Assembly: GCA_963726975.1 (NCBI GenBank)
Contig: CAVSEK010000013.1
Location: forward strand, 682,001 to 746,000
DNA length: 64,000 bases
Reading direction: 5' to 3'
Origin: CAVSEK01 sp963726975
Lineage (GTDB): Bacteria; Actinomycetota; Actinomycetes; Mycobacteriales; SCTD01
In this document: positions 47,763-57,286 of the stretch, piece by piece
Numbering within the stretch: the stretch's first letter is position 1
Layout: each line of letters starts with the position of its first letter
Position numbers and translations under genes: made by a program
Notes under the pieces: model-generated
Told to the model about the DNA's origin: nothing
What the model saw: only the letters and a program-made list of their open reading frames with translations
The model's database searches: none

Positions 47763-50700
47763 ATGACACCCCTTCGGCCACGGCGGCGGGCCCTGCCCGC
47801 CCTCGCCGCCCTCCTCTCGCTCACCACGGCGGCGGGGGCGTCCGCGCTCGCCGGCGCCGGCCCGGCCGCCGCGGCGCCGGACGCGGCTCCCGCCGCCGCC
47901 CGACCCGCCGTGACCGCCTTCGGCGACGGCGACTACGTGGTCGTGCTCGCCGAGCCCCCCGCCGCCACGTACGACGGCGGCACGGCGGGCATCGCCCGCA
48001 CGCGTCCCGCCGCTGGGCAGCAGCTCGACACCCGGTCCCCGGCCGTCCAGCAGTACCGCAGCCACCTGGCCCAGCAGCAGGACGGCCTGCTGCGGGCCCA
48101 GGGCATCACCGCCACCCACCGCTACACGACGGCCGTCAACGGCTTCGCCGCCCGCCTCACCGCGCGGCAGGCCGCCCGGCTGTCGGCCGACCGCTCCGTG
48201 CTCAGCGTGCAGCCCGACAGCGTGCGCACCGCCACCACCACGGTCACGCCCGAGTTCCTCGGCCTCACCGGCCCGAAGGGCGTCTGGGCGGGGCTGGGCG
48301 GGCGCGACGACGCCGGCACCGGCGTGGTCGTCGGCGTCCTCGACACCGGCATCACGCCGGAGAGCCCGTTCTTCCGGGGCTCGCCCGTCACGAAGCGCTC
48401 CGGCAGCGCCCCCGGCGACGCCTACCGCACCTCCGACGGCGGGATCGACGTCGTCAAGGGCGACGGCGGCACCTTCCACGGCACCTGCCAGGCCGGACCG
48501 ACCTTCCCCGCCAGCACCTGCGACAGCAAGCTCGTGTCCGCCCAGTACTTCGGGAAGGCCTTCCTGGCCGCCAACCCGCTGCCCACGATCAGCCCGTACG
48601 AGACCCGCTCCCCGCGCGACGGGAACTCGCACGGCACCCACACGGCCTCGACCGCGACCGGGCAGTCGGTGGCCGACCTGACGATCCAGGGCCACAGCTT
48701 CGGGCGGGCGACCGGCATGGCGCCCGCCGCCAAGCTCTCCGTCTACAAGGTCCTGTGGGCCACCGGCACCGGCAGCGGCAGCGGCTACACGTCCGACATC
48801 GTCGAGGGCATCGACGCCGCCGTCAGCGACGGCGTCGACGTCATCAACTACTCGATCGGCGGCAGCAGCCCGGACGGCCCGGCCGACGCGGTCGAGATCG
48901 GCTTCCTCAACGCGGCCGCGTCGGGCATCTTCGTGGCCGCCTCCGCCGGCAACGACGGACCGGGCGCCTCGACGGTCGACAAGAACGCGCCCTGGGTCAC
49001 CAGCGTCGCGGCCTCGACCGTGCACGACTTCTCGGGCACCGTGCGCCTCGGCAACGGCACGCTGCTGCGCGGCGAGAGCCTGTTCTCCGAGGCCGTCCCG
49101 AGCACGCCCGCCGTGCTGTCCGAGGACGTCCCCGCGGCGGGCTCGTCCGCTGCCGACGCCGGCATCTGCCGGCTCGGCAGCCTGCGCCCGGCGGCGGTGA
49201 AGGGCAAGGTCGTCGTCTGCGACCGCGGCACGGTCGACCGGGTCGAGAAGTCGGCCGCGGTCGCCCAGGCCGGCGGCGCCGCCATGGTGCTGGCGAACGT
49301 CAGCGAGGGCGAGCTCGACGCCGACGTCCACAGCGTCCCCACGGTGCACGTGGACGTCACGGCCCGCGCGGCGATCCGGCAGTACTTCGCCGGCGCCTAC
49401 CAGCCGACGATCGCCCTCCTGCCGGGAGACCAGACCGGCCTGCCCCCGGTCCCCGTGCCCGTGGTCGCCGGGTTCTCCTCCCGCGGCCCGGCCGTGGTCA
49501 ACGGCGGCGACCTGCTCAAGCCCGACATCACCGCTCCGGGCGTGAACATCCTCGCCGGCATCGCGCCCGGGCCGTCCGGCGGCGCGCTGTTCGGTCCCGA
49601 GTCCGGCACCTCGATGTCCTCGCCGCACGTCGCGGGGCTGGCCGCGCTGGTGCTGCAGGCGCACCCGCGCTGGTCGCCGATGACCATCAAGTCGGCGATG
49701 ATGACGACCGCGACGGACACGCGCAACGCCGACGGGACCGTGTCGCACGACCCGTTCGCGCAGGGCGCCGGCTTCGTCGCCCCCCGCTCCTTCCTGGACC
49801 CGGGGCTCGTCTACGACTCCGGCGTCCGCGACTGGATCGCCTTCCTCGAGGGCGTCGGGATCGACACCGGCACCGGCGTGGCGCCGGTCGACCCGAGCGA
49901 CTTCAACTCGCCCTCGATCGCCGTCGGCGGCCTGGCGGGCGTGCAGACCGTCACGCGCACCGTCACGGCGATCAGCCCCGGCACCTACCGCGCGGCGATC
50001 TCGGTCCCGGGCGTCCGAGCCACCGTCTCGCCGTCGGTGCTCACCTTCGACGCCGCCGGCCAGACGAGGACGTTCACGGTCACCCTGCGACGCGGGACCG
50101 CGCCGCTCGACCAGTACGCCACGGGCAGCCTCACCTGGCGGGGTGCGGGCACCTCGGTGCGCAGCCCGGTCGCGGTGCGCCCGGTGGCGGTCGCGGCTCC
50201 CGCCCAGGTCACGGGCACGGGCAGGAGCGGCTCGGCGACCTTCGACGTCGTCCCGGGGTCGACCGGACCCCTGGACCTGACGCTGTCCGGGCTCGTCGCC
50301 GGGCAGGTCGAGCGAGGCAGCGTCACCCCGGGCGACCTCGTCCTGAGCCCGTCCGGGAACGCGTCCAACAAGGTCTACCGGCTGCAGGTGCCCCCGGGCA
50401 GCCCGCACGCCCGGTTCGACCTCGTCGCCGCCGACCCCTCGGACGACATGGACCTGTTCGTCGTCGACCCGACCTTCAGCCGGCTCGTCGGGGTCTCCGC
50501 CAGCGGGTCGGCCAGCGAGCGGGTCGACCTCGTCGACCCGGCGCCCGGCAACTACTACGTCATCGTCAACGGGTTCGCGGCGCAGGACGGCCGCTCGGCG
50601 TCCTTCACGCTGCGCGACTTCGCCGTCCCGGACCGGTCGCTCGGCAACGCGTCGGTCAGTCCCGACCCGGTGCAGGGCCGCAGCGGCCAGGCGGCCCCGG

Positions 50701-50798
50701 TGACGGTGTCGTGGAAGGGCCTGGCCGCCGACCGGCCGTACCTGGGGGTCGTCACGTACGCCGGCTCGGACGTGCAGACCGTGGTCGCGATCGGCTGA
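47763..50798 (+). CDS. Secreted subtilisin-like serine protease (S8) with I9 propeptide, PA and C-terminal beta domains
   Basis: A 1011-residue preproprotein. Signal peptide: RRRALPALAALLSLTTAAG. An inhibitor I9 propeptide (DYVVVLAEPPAAT to RLSADRSVLSVQPDSV) precedes the catalytic domain with Asp in VVGVLDTGITPESPF (about 195), His in DGNSHGTHTASTATG, oxyanion Asn in FVAASAGNDGPGAS and Ser in SGTSMSSPHVAGLAALV (about 617). A protease-associated domain (VVVCDRGTVDRVEKSAAVAQ) is inserted. After the catalytic core come an Fn3-like domain (GTYRAAISVPGVRATVSPSV) and a PPC-like domain (DDMDLFVVDPTFSRLVG). It is probably released to degrade extracellular protein. The frame is clean; CGGAG lies before the ATG. 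Confidence 0.93.
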   Translation: MTPLRPRRRALPALAALLSLTTAAGASALAGAGPAAAAPDAAPAAARPAVTAFGDGDYVVVLAEPPAATYDGGTAGIARTRPAAGQQLDTRSPAVQQYRSHLAQQQDGLLRAQGITATHRYTTAVNGFAARLTARQAARLSADRSVLSVQPDSVRTATTTVTPEFLGLTGPKGVWAGLGGRDDAGTGVVVGVLDTGITPESPFFRGSPVTKRSGSAPGDAYRTSDGGIDVVKGDGGTFHGTCQAGPTFPASTCDSKLVSAQYFGKAFLAANPLPTISPYETRSPRDGNSHGTHTASTATGQSVADLTIQGHSFGRATGMAPAAKLSVYKVLWATGTGSGSGYTSDIVEGIDAAVSDGVDVINYSIGGSSPDGPADAVEIGFLNAAASGIFVAASAGNDGPGASTVDKNAPWVTSVAASTVHDFSGTVRLGNGTLLRGESLFSEAVPSTPAVLSEDVPAAGSSAADAGICRLGSLRPAAVKGKVVVCDRGTVDRVEKSAAVAQAGGAAMVLANVSEGELDADVHSVPTVHVDVTARAAIRQYFAGAYQPTIALLPGDQTGLPPVPVPVVAGFSSRGPAVVNGGDLLKPDITAPGVNILAGIAPGPSGGALFGPESGTSMSSPHVAGLAALVLQAHPRWSPMTIKSAMMTTATDTRNADGTVSHDPFAQGAGFVAPRSFLDPGLVYDSGVRDWIAFLEGVGIDTGTGVAPVDPSDFNSPSIAVGGLAGVQTVTRTVTAISPGTYRAAISVPGVRATVSPSVLTFDAAGQTRTFTVTLRRGTAPLDQYATGSLTWRGAGTSVRSPVAVRPVAVAAPAQVTGTGRSGSATFDVVPGSTGPLDLTLSGLVAGQVERGSVTPGDLVLSPSGNASNKVYRLQVPPGSPHARFDLVAADPSDDMDLFVVDPTFSRLVGVSASGSASERVDLVDPAPGNYYVIVNGFAAQDGRSASFTLRDFAVPDRSLGNASVSPDPVQGRSGQAAPVTVSWKGLAADRPYLGVVTYAGSDVQTVVAIG

Positions 50799-50815
50799 CC
50801 GCCCCGCCCCCCGAC

Positions 50816-50849
50816 CCGGGCCCTCGCCGCACCTGCGGCGGGGGCCCGG
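50816..50849 (+). terminator. Intrinsic terminator after the subtilase
   Basis: CCGGGCCCTCGCCGC (50816-50830) pairs with GCGGCGGGGGCCCGG (50835-50849) around loop ACCT, with one T/G wobble in 15 pairs, 18 bases after the stop. Confidence 0.8.
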
Positions 50850-50973
50850 TGCCGTGCGGGAGGCGGTGCGCTCGTCGACGCAGGGGACGCCGCCGCGCGG
50901 TGCCGGGTGCCGCTGGCAGGTGCCTCGACGGCCGGCCCTTGCCAGCGCTGCGGAGGGCGCAGAGGCTGTCCCC

Positions 50974-51754
50974 GTGAGCGACGTCGCCTGGGTCGAGGGC
51001 ATGCCGGAGGCCTACGACCGACTGCTGGGACCCGTGAAGTTCACGCCGTACGCGCGCGAGCTGGCCCGGCGGGTGACGGGGGCAGCACCGATGGCGGTGC
51101 TGGAGGCTCGCCGCCGGCACGGGACTGCTGACCCGGGAGCTCGTGGCGGCGGGCCACACGGTCACCGCCACCGACCTCAACCCCCCGATGGTGGCCTACG
51201 GGCGGGCGCGGGTCAGGGGTGCCACCTGGTGCCAGGCGGACGCGCTGGGGCTGCCCTTCGGGGACCACCAGTTCGACGCGGTCGCGTGCGGGTTCGGCGC
51301 GATGTTCTTCCCCGACAAGCGGCGCGGGTTCGCGGAGGCGCGGCGGGTGCTGCGGCCGGGCGGCCTGCTGGCGATGACGGTGTGGGACGCCCTCGAGCGG
51401 GTGCCCTTCACCGCCTCGCTCTACGACGAGCTGGTGGCCCTGTGGCCGAACGACCCTCCTGACTTCTTCACGCGGGTCCCCTACGGCTACCACGACGAAG
51501 CGGTACTGCGCGCGGACCTGGAGGCCGGCGGCTTCGCAGAGGTCGCGGTCGAGCAGGTGCCCCTCACCAGCCGGGCCGAGGCCGCCCCCCTGACAGAGGG
51601 CTACTGCTACGGCACCCCGCTGCGCTTCGTCCTCGCCGGCCGGGGGGACCTCCCGTCCCTGACCGCCGTCCTCCAGCAGCGGTTGGTGCAGCGCTGGGGC
51701 AGCGCGGCCTTCGCTCACGAGATGTCTGCCTACGTCGTCACCTGTCGTCGTTAG
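50974..51754 (+). CDS. Class I SAM-dependent methyltransferase (UbiE-like), one frame break
   Basis: About 259 residues. The N-terminus reads EGMPEAYDRLLGPVKFTPYA. One extra C near 51106 (GAGGCTCGCC for GAGGTCGCC) shifts the frame inside motif I; corrected, it becomes VLEVAAGTGLLTRELVAAG, after which TVTATDLNPPMVAYGRARV, CQADALGLPFGDHQFDAVAC and EARRVLRPGGLLAMTVWD read cleanly. This is a typical small-molecule methyltransferase with no inferable acceptor. The GTG start at 50974 lacks a strong ribosome binding site. It is read as a sequence error, not decay. Confidence 0.78.
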
Positions 51755-51871
51755 CGGTCCTGGAGCAGGTCCTCCGCACAGCGGGACGGCGACACCGCTG
51801 CGCCCGAGACGTCGGCCGTGTCCTGAGCGCGCAGCTCCGCGTCCCTCCCGCTGCTGCCGGAGGATGTGTCC

Positions 51872-52924
51872 ATGCACCTGCCTGTGATGCCGCCCGTGAA
51901 GCCGATGCTCGCCAAGAGCGTGCCGGAGGTGCCGGAGGGCGAGTTCGTCTACGAGCCCAAGTGGGACGGCTTCCGCTGCGTCGTCTTCCGGGACGGCGAC
52001 GAGGTCGAGCTCGGCAGCCGCAACGAGCGCCCGCTGACGCGCTACTTCCCCGAGGTCGTCGCGGCGGTGAAGCAGCACCTGCCCGAGCGCTGCGTCGTGG
52101 ACGGCGAGATCGTCGTCGCCGCCGGCAAGGGGCTCGACTTCGAGGCGCTGCTGCAGCGCGTGCACCCCGCCGACTCCCGCGTGCGGATGCTCGCCGAGAC
52201 GACGCCGGCGTCCTTCGTCGCCTTCGACCTGCTGGCGCTGGGCGACGACGACCTCACGGGGCGCCCCTTCGCCGAGCGCCGGGCCGCGCTGGAGCAGGCG
52301 CTGGCCGCCGCCCAGCCGCCCGTGCACCTCACGCCGGCGACCGACGACCCCGCGCTGGCGCGCGAGTGGTTCACCCTCTTCGAGGGCGCCGGGCTCGACG
52401 GCGTGGTCGCCAAGCCGACCACCGGCACCTACCAGCAGGACAAGCGGGTCATGCTCAAGGTCAAGCACGCCCGCACCGCCGACTGCGTCGTGGCCGCGTA
52501 CCGCTGGCACAAGAGCGGGCCGGTCGTCGGCTCCCTCGTGCTCGGCCTGCACGACGAGCACGGCCAGCTGCGGCACGTGGGCGTCGCGGCGAGCTTCCCC
52601 ATGGCCCGGCGGCGCGATCTCGTCGACGAGCTCGCGCCGTACGTCCTCGGCGAGGACGAGGCGCACCCGTGGCGCGGTGAGGGCTCCGAGGGGCGCGCGC
52701 CCGGCGGCGAGCAGAGCCGGTGGAACCGCGGCAAGGACATGACCGCGGTGCTGCTGCGGCCCGAGCGGGTCGTCGAGGTCGCCTACGACGCGATGGAGGG
52801 CAGCCGCTTCCGGCACACCGCGCAGTTCCGCCACTGGCGGCCCGACCGCGACCCGACCTCGTGCACGTTCGCCCAGCTCGACCGCCCGGTGCGCTTCGAC
52901 CTCGCCCAGGTGCTGGGCGCCTGA
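51872..52924 (+). CDS. ligC: ATP-dependent DNA ligase, LigC type
   Basis: A 350-residue ligase with only the adenylation and OB-fold domains, as in mycobacterial LigC. The nucleotidyltransferase motif I is YEPKWDGFRCVVFRDG (adenylated Lys about 31). Motif III-like VVDGEIVVAAGKGLDFEALL, ASFVAFDLLALGDDDL, motif IV GLDGVVAKPTTGTY and motif V VMLKVKHARTADCVVAAY follow. The OB part ends in FRHTAQFRHWRPDRDPTSCT. It seals nicks in alternative or NHEJ-type repair. GGAGGA (51859-51864) fixes the ATG over an upstream GTG. A LigD-type polymerase gene lies about 6.7 kb further on. Confidence 0.9.
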   Translation: MHLPVMPPVKPMLAKSVPEVPEGEFVYEPKWDGFRCVVFRDGDEVELGSRNERPLTRYFPEVVAAVKQHLPERCVVDGEIVVAAGKGLDFEALLQRVHPADSRVRMLAETTPASFVAFDLLALGDDDLTGRPFAERRAALEQALAAAQPPVHLTPATDDPALAREWFTLFEGAGLDGVVAKPTTGTYQQDKRVMLKVKHARTADCVVAAYRWHKSGPVVGSLVLGLHDEHGQLRHVGVAASFPMARRRDLVDELAPYVLGEDEAHPWRGEGSEGRAPGGEQSRWNRGKDMTAVLLRPERVVEVAYDAMEGSRFRHTAQFRHWRPDRDPTSCTFAQLDRPVRFDLAQVLGA

Positions 52925-52951
52925 GGGTCCGCCCCGGTAGCGTCGCGGGCC

Positions 52952-54588
52952 GTGTCCGCCACCCTCGTCGCGTCCGGCCTGACCGTGGTGCGCGGGCCGG
53001 TGCTCGTGCTGTCCGAGGTCTCGCTGACCGTCGCGCCGGGCTCGCGCACCGGCGTGGTCGGGCCCAACGGCGCCGGCAAGTCGACGCTGCTGGCCGCGCT
53101 GGCCGGCGCCCTGGCCCCCGACGGCGGCACCGTCCAGCTCAGCCCGCCGACCGCCACCGTCGGGCTGCTGCCGCAGGAGCCCGACCGCCGACCCGGCGAG
53201 ACGCTCAGCGACTTCCTCGCCCGCCGTACGGGCGTCGCCGCCGCGGCAGGCGGAGCTCGAGGCCGCGACGCAGGCCCTCACCGACGGCACCGACGGGCCG
53301 GACTACGACGACGCGCTGACCCGCTGGCTGGACCTCGGCGGCGCCGACCTCGAGGTGCGCGCGGAGCAGGTCTGCGACGACCTCGGCCTGCCGCCGGACC
53401 TGCTCGACGCGCGAGACCACGACGCTGTCCGGCGGCCAGGCCGCTCGGGCGTCGCTGGCCAGCGTGCTGCTCAGCCGCTACGACGTGTTCCTGCTCGACG
53501 AGCCGACCAACGACCTCGACTTCGCCGGGCTGGAGCGGCTCGAGCAGTTCGTGCTCGGGCTGCAGGCCGGGCTCGTCGTCGTCAGCCACGACCGCGAGTT
53601 CCTCGCCCGCACGGTCGACGCGGTGCTCGACATCGACGGGCCGCTGCGCACCGCCCGGCTCTACGGCGGCGGCTGGGAGTCCTACCTGCAGGAGCGCGCC
53701 CGCGCCCGCAGCCAGCACCGCGAGGCCTACGAGGAGTACGAGGACAAGCGCACCGGGCTCGTGCAGCAGGCCCAGCGCCAGCGCGAGCAGTCGGTGCGCG
53801 GCGCGCTGCGGGCCAAGCGCAAGGTCCCGGACAACGACCGGGTCGGCGCGGGCGCACAAGATCGAGGCGGCGACGCACGCGGCCGGCCGGGTGAAGACGA
53901 TCGAGGCGCAGATCGACCGGCTCGACGAGGTCGACGAGCCGCGCAAGGAGTGGCAGCTGCAGCTGCAGCATCGCGGCCGCCCCCCGCTCCGGCGAGGTCG
54001 TCGCCACGCTGCAGGGCGCGGTGGTCGAGCGCGGCGGCTTCCGGCTCGGGCCGGTCACGCTGCAGGTGTCCGCCGGCGACCGGGTGGCGCTCGTCGGCCG
54101 CAACGGCGCCGGCAAGACGACCCTGCTCGGCGCCCTGCTCGGCCGCGTCCCGCTGGCGTCGGGCAGCGCCGCGCTGGGCCCCGGCGTGCGGCGTCGGCGA
54201 GGTCGACCAGGCCCGCTCGCGCTTCACCGGGGAGCGGACCGTCGTCGAGGTCGTCGAGCAGGCGACCGGCTGGCCCGCCTCGGAGTGCCGGACGCTGCTG
54301 GCGAAGTTCGGCCTGCGGGCCGACCACACGGCCCGGCCCGCGGCCTCGCTGTCCCCGGGCGAGCGCACCCGGGCCGGCCTGGCGCTGCTGCAGGCCGTCG
54401 GCGTCAACTGCCTGGTGCTCGACGAGCCCACCAACCACCTCGACGTGCCCGCGATCGAGCAGCTGGAGGCGGCGCTGGAGGCGTACGACGGCACGCTGCT
54501 GCTCGTCACCCACGACCGCCGGCTGCTGCAGGAGGTCCGCACCACCCGCACGCTCGAGGTCGCCGACGGGCAGGTGCGCGAGCGCTGA
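52952..54588 (+). pseudogene. ABC-F family ATP-binding protein, frame-disrupted
   Basis: Two ABC cassettes in one soluble protein, the layout of ABC-F translation/antibiotic-resistance factors. First cassette: Walker A GVVGPNGAGKSTLLAALAG and VGLLPQEPDRRPGETLSDFL, then Walker B VFLLDEPTNDLDFAGLERLE and LVVVSHDREFLARTVDAVLD. Linker: AYEEYEDKRTGLVQQAQRQR and AHKIEAATHAAG. Second cassette: ALVGRNGAGKTTLLGALLGR, SLSPGERTRAGLALLQAVG, LVLDEPTNHLDVPAIEQLEA. The protein reads in three frames; breaks are near 53247, 53415, 53850, 53975 and 54190. GTG at 52952 follows TAGCGT (52938-52943) by 8 nt. Confidence 0.85.
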
Positions 54589-54603
54589 CGGCGCTCTGCT
54601 TCG

Positions 54604-55470
54604 ATGCGCAGCGTGGGCACCCCTCTGGACGAGCTCGTCTCCCTGCTCGACCTCGAGCGCATCGAGGTCGACATCTTCCGCGGCCGGCAGCGCCGAGCTG
54701 TCCGGGCAGCGGGTGTTCGGCGGGCAGGTGGCCGGCCAGGCGCTCGTCGCGGCCGGCCGCACGGTGCCGCAGGACCGGCCGGTGCACAGCCTGCACGCCT
54801 ACTTCCTGCGCCCCGGCGACCCGCGGATCCCGATCGTCTACGAGGTCGACCGCATCCGCGACGGGCGCAGCTTCACCACCCGCCGCGTCGTCGCGGTGCA
54901 GCACGGCAAGGCGATCTTCCACCTGTCCGCGTCGTTCCAGCTGCGCGAGGACGGCATGGAGCACGCGTCGGCGATGCCCGACGTCGCCGGGCCCGAGGGC
55001 CTGGAGACGCCTCAGCGTGCGGATGCAGCCGTACGCGGACGAGAACGACGGCTGGTACACGCGGCCGCGCCCGATCGACGTCCGCTACGTCGGCGACCCG
55101 CCGCGCATCGCGCAGGAGAAGGGCGCGCGCGAGCCGCACTCGCAGGTGTGGATGCGCGCCGACGGCACGCTGCCCGACGACCCGCTGCTGCACGTGTGCG
55201 CGGTCGCGTACGCCTCCGACATGACGCTGCTGGACTCGACGCTGCTCGCGCACGGCCGGGCCTGGGGCACCGGCGACGTGATCGGCGCCAGCCTGGACCA
55301 CGCCATGTGGTTCCACCGGCCGTTCCGCGCCGACGAGTGGTGGCTCTACGACCAGGAGTCGCCCTGGACCGGCGCGAGCCGCGGGCTGGCGCGCGGCTCG
55401 ATCTACACCGCGGGACGGCCAGCTGGCCGTCAGCGTGGTGCAGGAGGGCCTGCTGCGCACGCCCCGCTGA
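54604..55470 (+). pseudogene. tesB: Acyl-CoA thioesterase II, frame-disrupted
   Basis: A double-hotdog TesB thioesterase hydrolysing medium/long acyl-CoA. It starts LDELVSLLDLERIEVDIFRG; after a break near 54690 it reads GQRVFGGQVAGQALVAAGRT, VHSLHAYFLRPGDPRIPIVY and RDGRSFTTRRVVAVQHGKAI. After an extra C near 55012 it continues with ARADGTLPDDPLL-like residues, YASDMTLLDSTLLAH (catalytic Asp), GASLDHAMWFHRPFRADEWW and SPWTGASRGLARGSIYT. The C-terminus AVSVVQEGLLRTPR needs another shift near 55417. Three or more indels are present, motifs intact. Confidence 0.85.
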
Positions 55471-55543
55471 GGTCCCCGACGCCGCGGCCGCGGCGCTCGG
55501 TAGCGTCCTGCGCACCAGCAGGCGGACCGAGCAGAGGACGGGC

Positions 55544-56022
55544 ATGAGCAACGGCGAGAACGCGTACGAGGCGCTGCAGGCAGCGATCGGCTCGACCGAG
55601 GGCAGCAGCGACTGGTTCGAGGTCGACCAGGCGCGCATCGACGCCTTCGCCGAGGTCACCGAGGACCGGCAGTTCATCCACGTCGACCCGCAAGCTCGCC
55701 GCGGAGCTGTCGCCCTGGGGGGTCACGATCGCCCACGGGTTCCTCACGCTGTCGCTGCTCAGCCACCTGTCGGCCTCGATCCCGCAGGACCCCGAGGCCC
55801 TCGAGGGCATCGTCATGGGCGTCAACTACGGCTTCGAGAAGGTGCGCTTCGTCGCACCCGGTGAAGGTCGGGTCGCGCATCCGCGCGACCAGCGTGCTCG
55901 CCGCCGTCGACCAGAAGGACCCCAACACCCTGCAGGTCACGCGCACGATGACGGTCGAGGTCGAGGGCGAGGGCAAGCCGGCGCTCGTCGCCGACTGGGT
56001 CACCCGGCTCGTCTACGGCTGA
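55544..56022 (+). pseudogene. MaoC-like (R)-enoyl-CoA hydratase, frame-disrupted
   Basis: A single-hotdog MaoC-type hydratase of about 158 residues. The start reads NAYEALQAAIGSTEGSSDWF and DQARIDAFAEVTEDRQFIHV (catalytic D-x-x-x-x-H: TEDRQFIHVD). After a shift near 55690 it continues as WGVTIAHGFLTLSLLSHL, IVMGVNYGFEKVRFVAP, and after another near 55862 as RIRATSVLAAVDQKDPNTLQ and ADWVTRLVYG. It probably hydrates 2-enoyl-CoA. AGAGGA (55533-55538) precedes the ATG. It follows tesB by 73 bases, fitting a fatty acyl-CoA cluster. Confidence 0.82.
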
Positions 56023-56054
56023 GCGCGCCGCTGCGGCTCCCCCGTGGGGCTCGC

Positions 56055-56060
56055 TAGGGT
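56055..56060 (+). promoter_or_regulatory. Leaderless -10 box of the MscS-type channel gene
   Basis: TAGGGT ends 8 nt before the GTG at 56069, in keeping with the other leaderless starts in this window. Confidence 0.45.
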
Positions 56061-56068
56061 CGACCCGC

Positions 56069-57211
56069 GTGAGAGCCGCAGCACCCAGCCCCTCGCCCAC
56101 CCCCGACATCTCCCAGACCGTGCGGGACACCGCCGGCGCCACGGCCGACCTCGTCACCACCTCGCTGCGCATCGCGCTCGTCGTGGTGCTGGCCCTGGTC
56201 GTGCGCGCCCTGCTGCACCGCGTCATCGGACGCGTCGTCACCCGCGCCTCGTCGCGGTCGGCGGTGCCCGAAGCGCTGCGCCAGCGCTTCGGCGACGTCT
56301 CCCCCGGGCTCGCCGAGGCCCGGCGCACCCAGCGCGCCGAGACGATCGGCAGCGTCCTGCGCTCCGGGGTCTCGCTCGTCGTCTTCGGCATCGGCCTGGC
56401 GATGGTCCTGTCCGAGCTCGGCTTCGACCTCGGGCCCGTGCTGGCGTCCGCCGGCATCCTCGGCGTCGCGCTCGGCTTCGGCGCGCAGAACCTCGTCAAG
56501 GACTACCTCAACGGCATCTTCATGATCCTCGAGGACCAGTACGGCGTGGGCGACGCCATCGACGTCGGCGAGGCCTCCGGCATCGTCGAGGCCGTCGCGC
56601 TGCGCACCACCCGCCTGCGCAGCGTCGACGGCACCGTGTGGCACGTCCGCAACGGCGAGGTGCTGCGGGTGGGCAACATGAGCCAGGGCTGGTCGCGCGC
56701 GCTCATCGACGTCTCCGTCGCCTACGGCAGCGACGTGGACCACGCGCAGGGCGTCATCAAGCGCACGGCCGACGAGGTGTGGCACGGCGAGGCCGTCGGG
56801 CGCTTCGTGCTCGAGGAGCCGGAGGTGTGGGGCGTCGAGGTCCTCGGCGCCGACGGCATCGACGTCCGCCTGGTCGTCAAGACCGCTCCGCTCGAGCAGT
56901 GGAAGGTCGCCCGTGAGCTGCGCCGGCAGCTCAAGGCGGCGTTCGACGCCGAGGGCATCGAGATCCCGTTCCCCCAGCGCTCGCTCTGGCTGCGGACCGA
57001 GCCCGACGGCGAGCGCACGCCGGTGACCGAGCCCGCGTCCCGTCCGGTGCCGAGCCCGGTCCCGACCGGCGGCGAGGCGGACGCGATGCGCGCCGACACC
57101 TCGGCCCTGGCCACGGCCGCTGCGGCGGACCCGGGCAGCACCGCCAGCACCGCCAGCACCGCCGAGACCGCCCCCCTGGACCCCGGCGACGGGCCGCGCA
57201 CCCCCTCCTGA
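56069..57211 (+). CDS. Small-conductance mechanosensitive channel (MscS family)
   Basis: A 380-residue protein. Transmembrane segments are SLRIALVVVLALVVRALL, VSLVVFGIGLAMVLSELG and the pore-lining glycine-rich helix PVLASAGILGVALGFGAQNL followed by VKDYLNGIFMILEDQYGVGD, the MscS signature. The cytosolic beta and alpha/beta domains read VEAVALRTTRLRSVDGTVWH, VGNMSQGWSRALIDVSVAY and RQLKAAFDAEGIEIPFPQRS. A low-complexity Thr/Ala/Pro-rich tail (about 310-380) ends it. It relieves hypo-osmotic stress. The frame is clean. Confidence 0.92.
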   Translation: MRAAAPSPSPTPDISQTVRDTAGATADLVTTSLRIALVVVLALVVRALLHRVIGRVVTRASSRSAVPEALRQRFGDVSPGLAEARRTQRAETIGSVLRSGVSLVVFGIGLAMVLSELGFDLGPVLASAGILGVALGFGAQNLVKDYLNGIFMILEDQYGVGDAIDVGEASGIVEAVALRTTRLRSVDGTVWHVRNGEVLRVGNMSQGWSRALIDVSVAYGSDVDHAQGVIKRTADEVWHGEAVGRFVLEEPEVWGVEVLGADGIDVRLVVKTAPLEQWKVARELRRQLKAAFDAEGIEIPFPQRSLWLRTEPDGERTPVTEPASRPVPSPVPTGGEADAMRADTSALATAAAADPGSTASTASTAETAPLDPGDGPRTPS

Positions 57212-57234
57212 GCCCGTCCTGCGCCGGGGCAGCA

Positions 57235-57269
57235 CACAGGGGGCGCACCCCGCGGGTGCGCCCCCTGTG
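57235..57269. terminator. Bidirectional terminator between mscS-like gene and metalloprotease
   Basis: CACAGGGGGCGCACC / GGTGCGCCCCCTGTG forms a perfect 15-bp stem around loop CCGCG. It separates convergent genes. Confidence 0.85.
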
Positions 57270-57286
57270 CCGTGCCGGTACCGGGA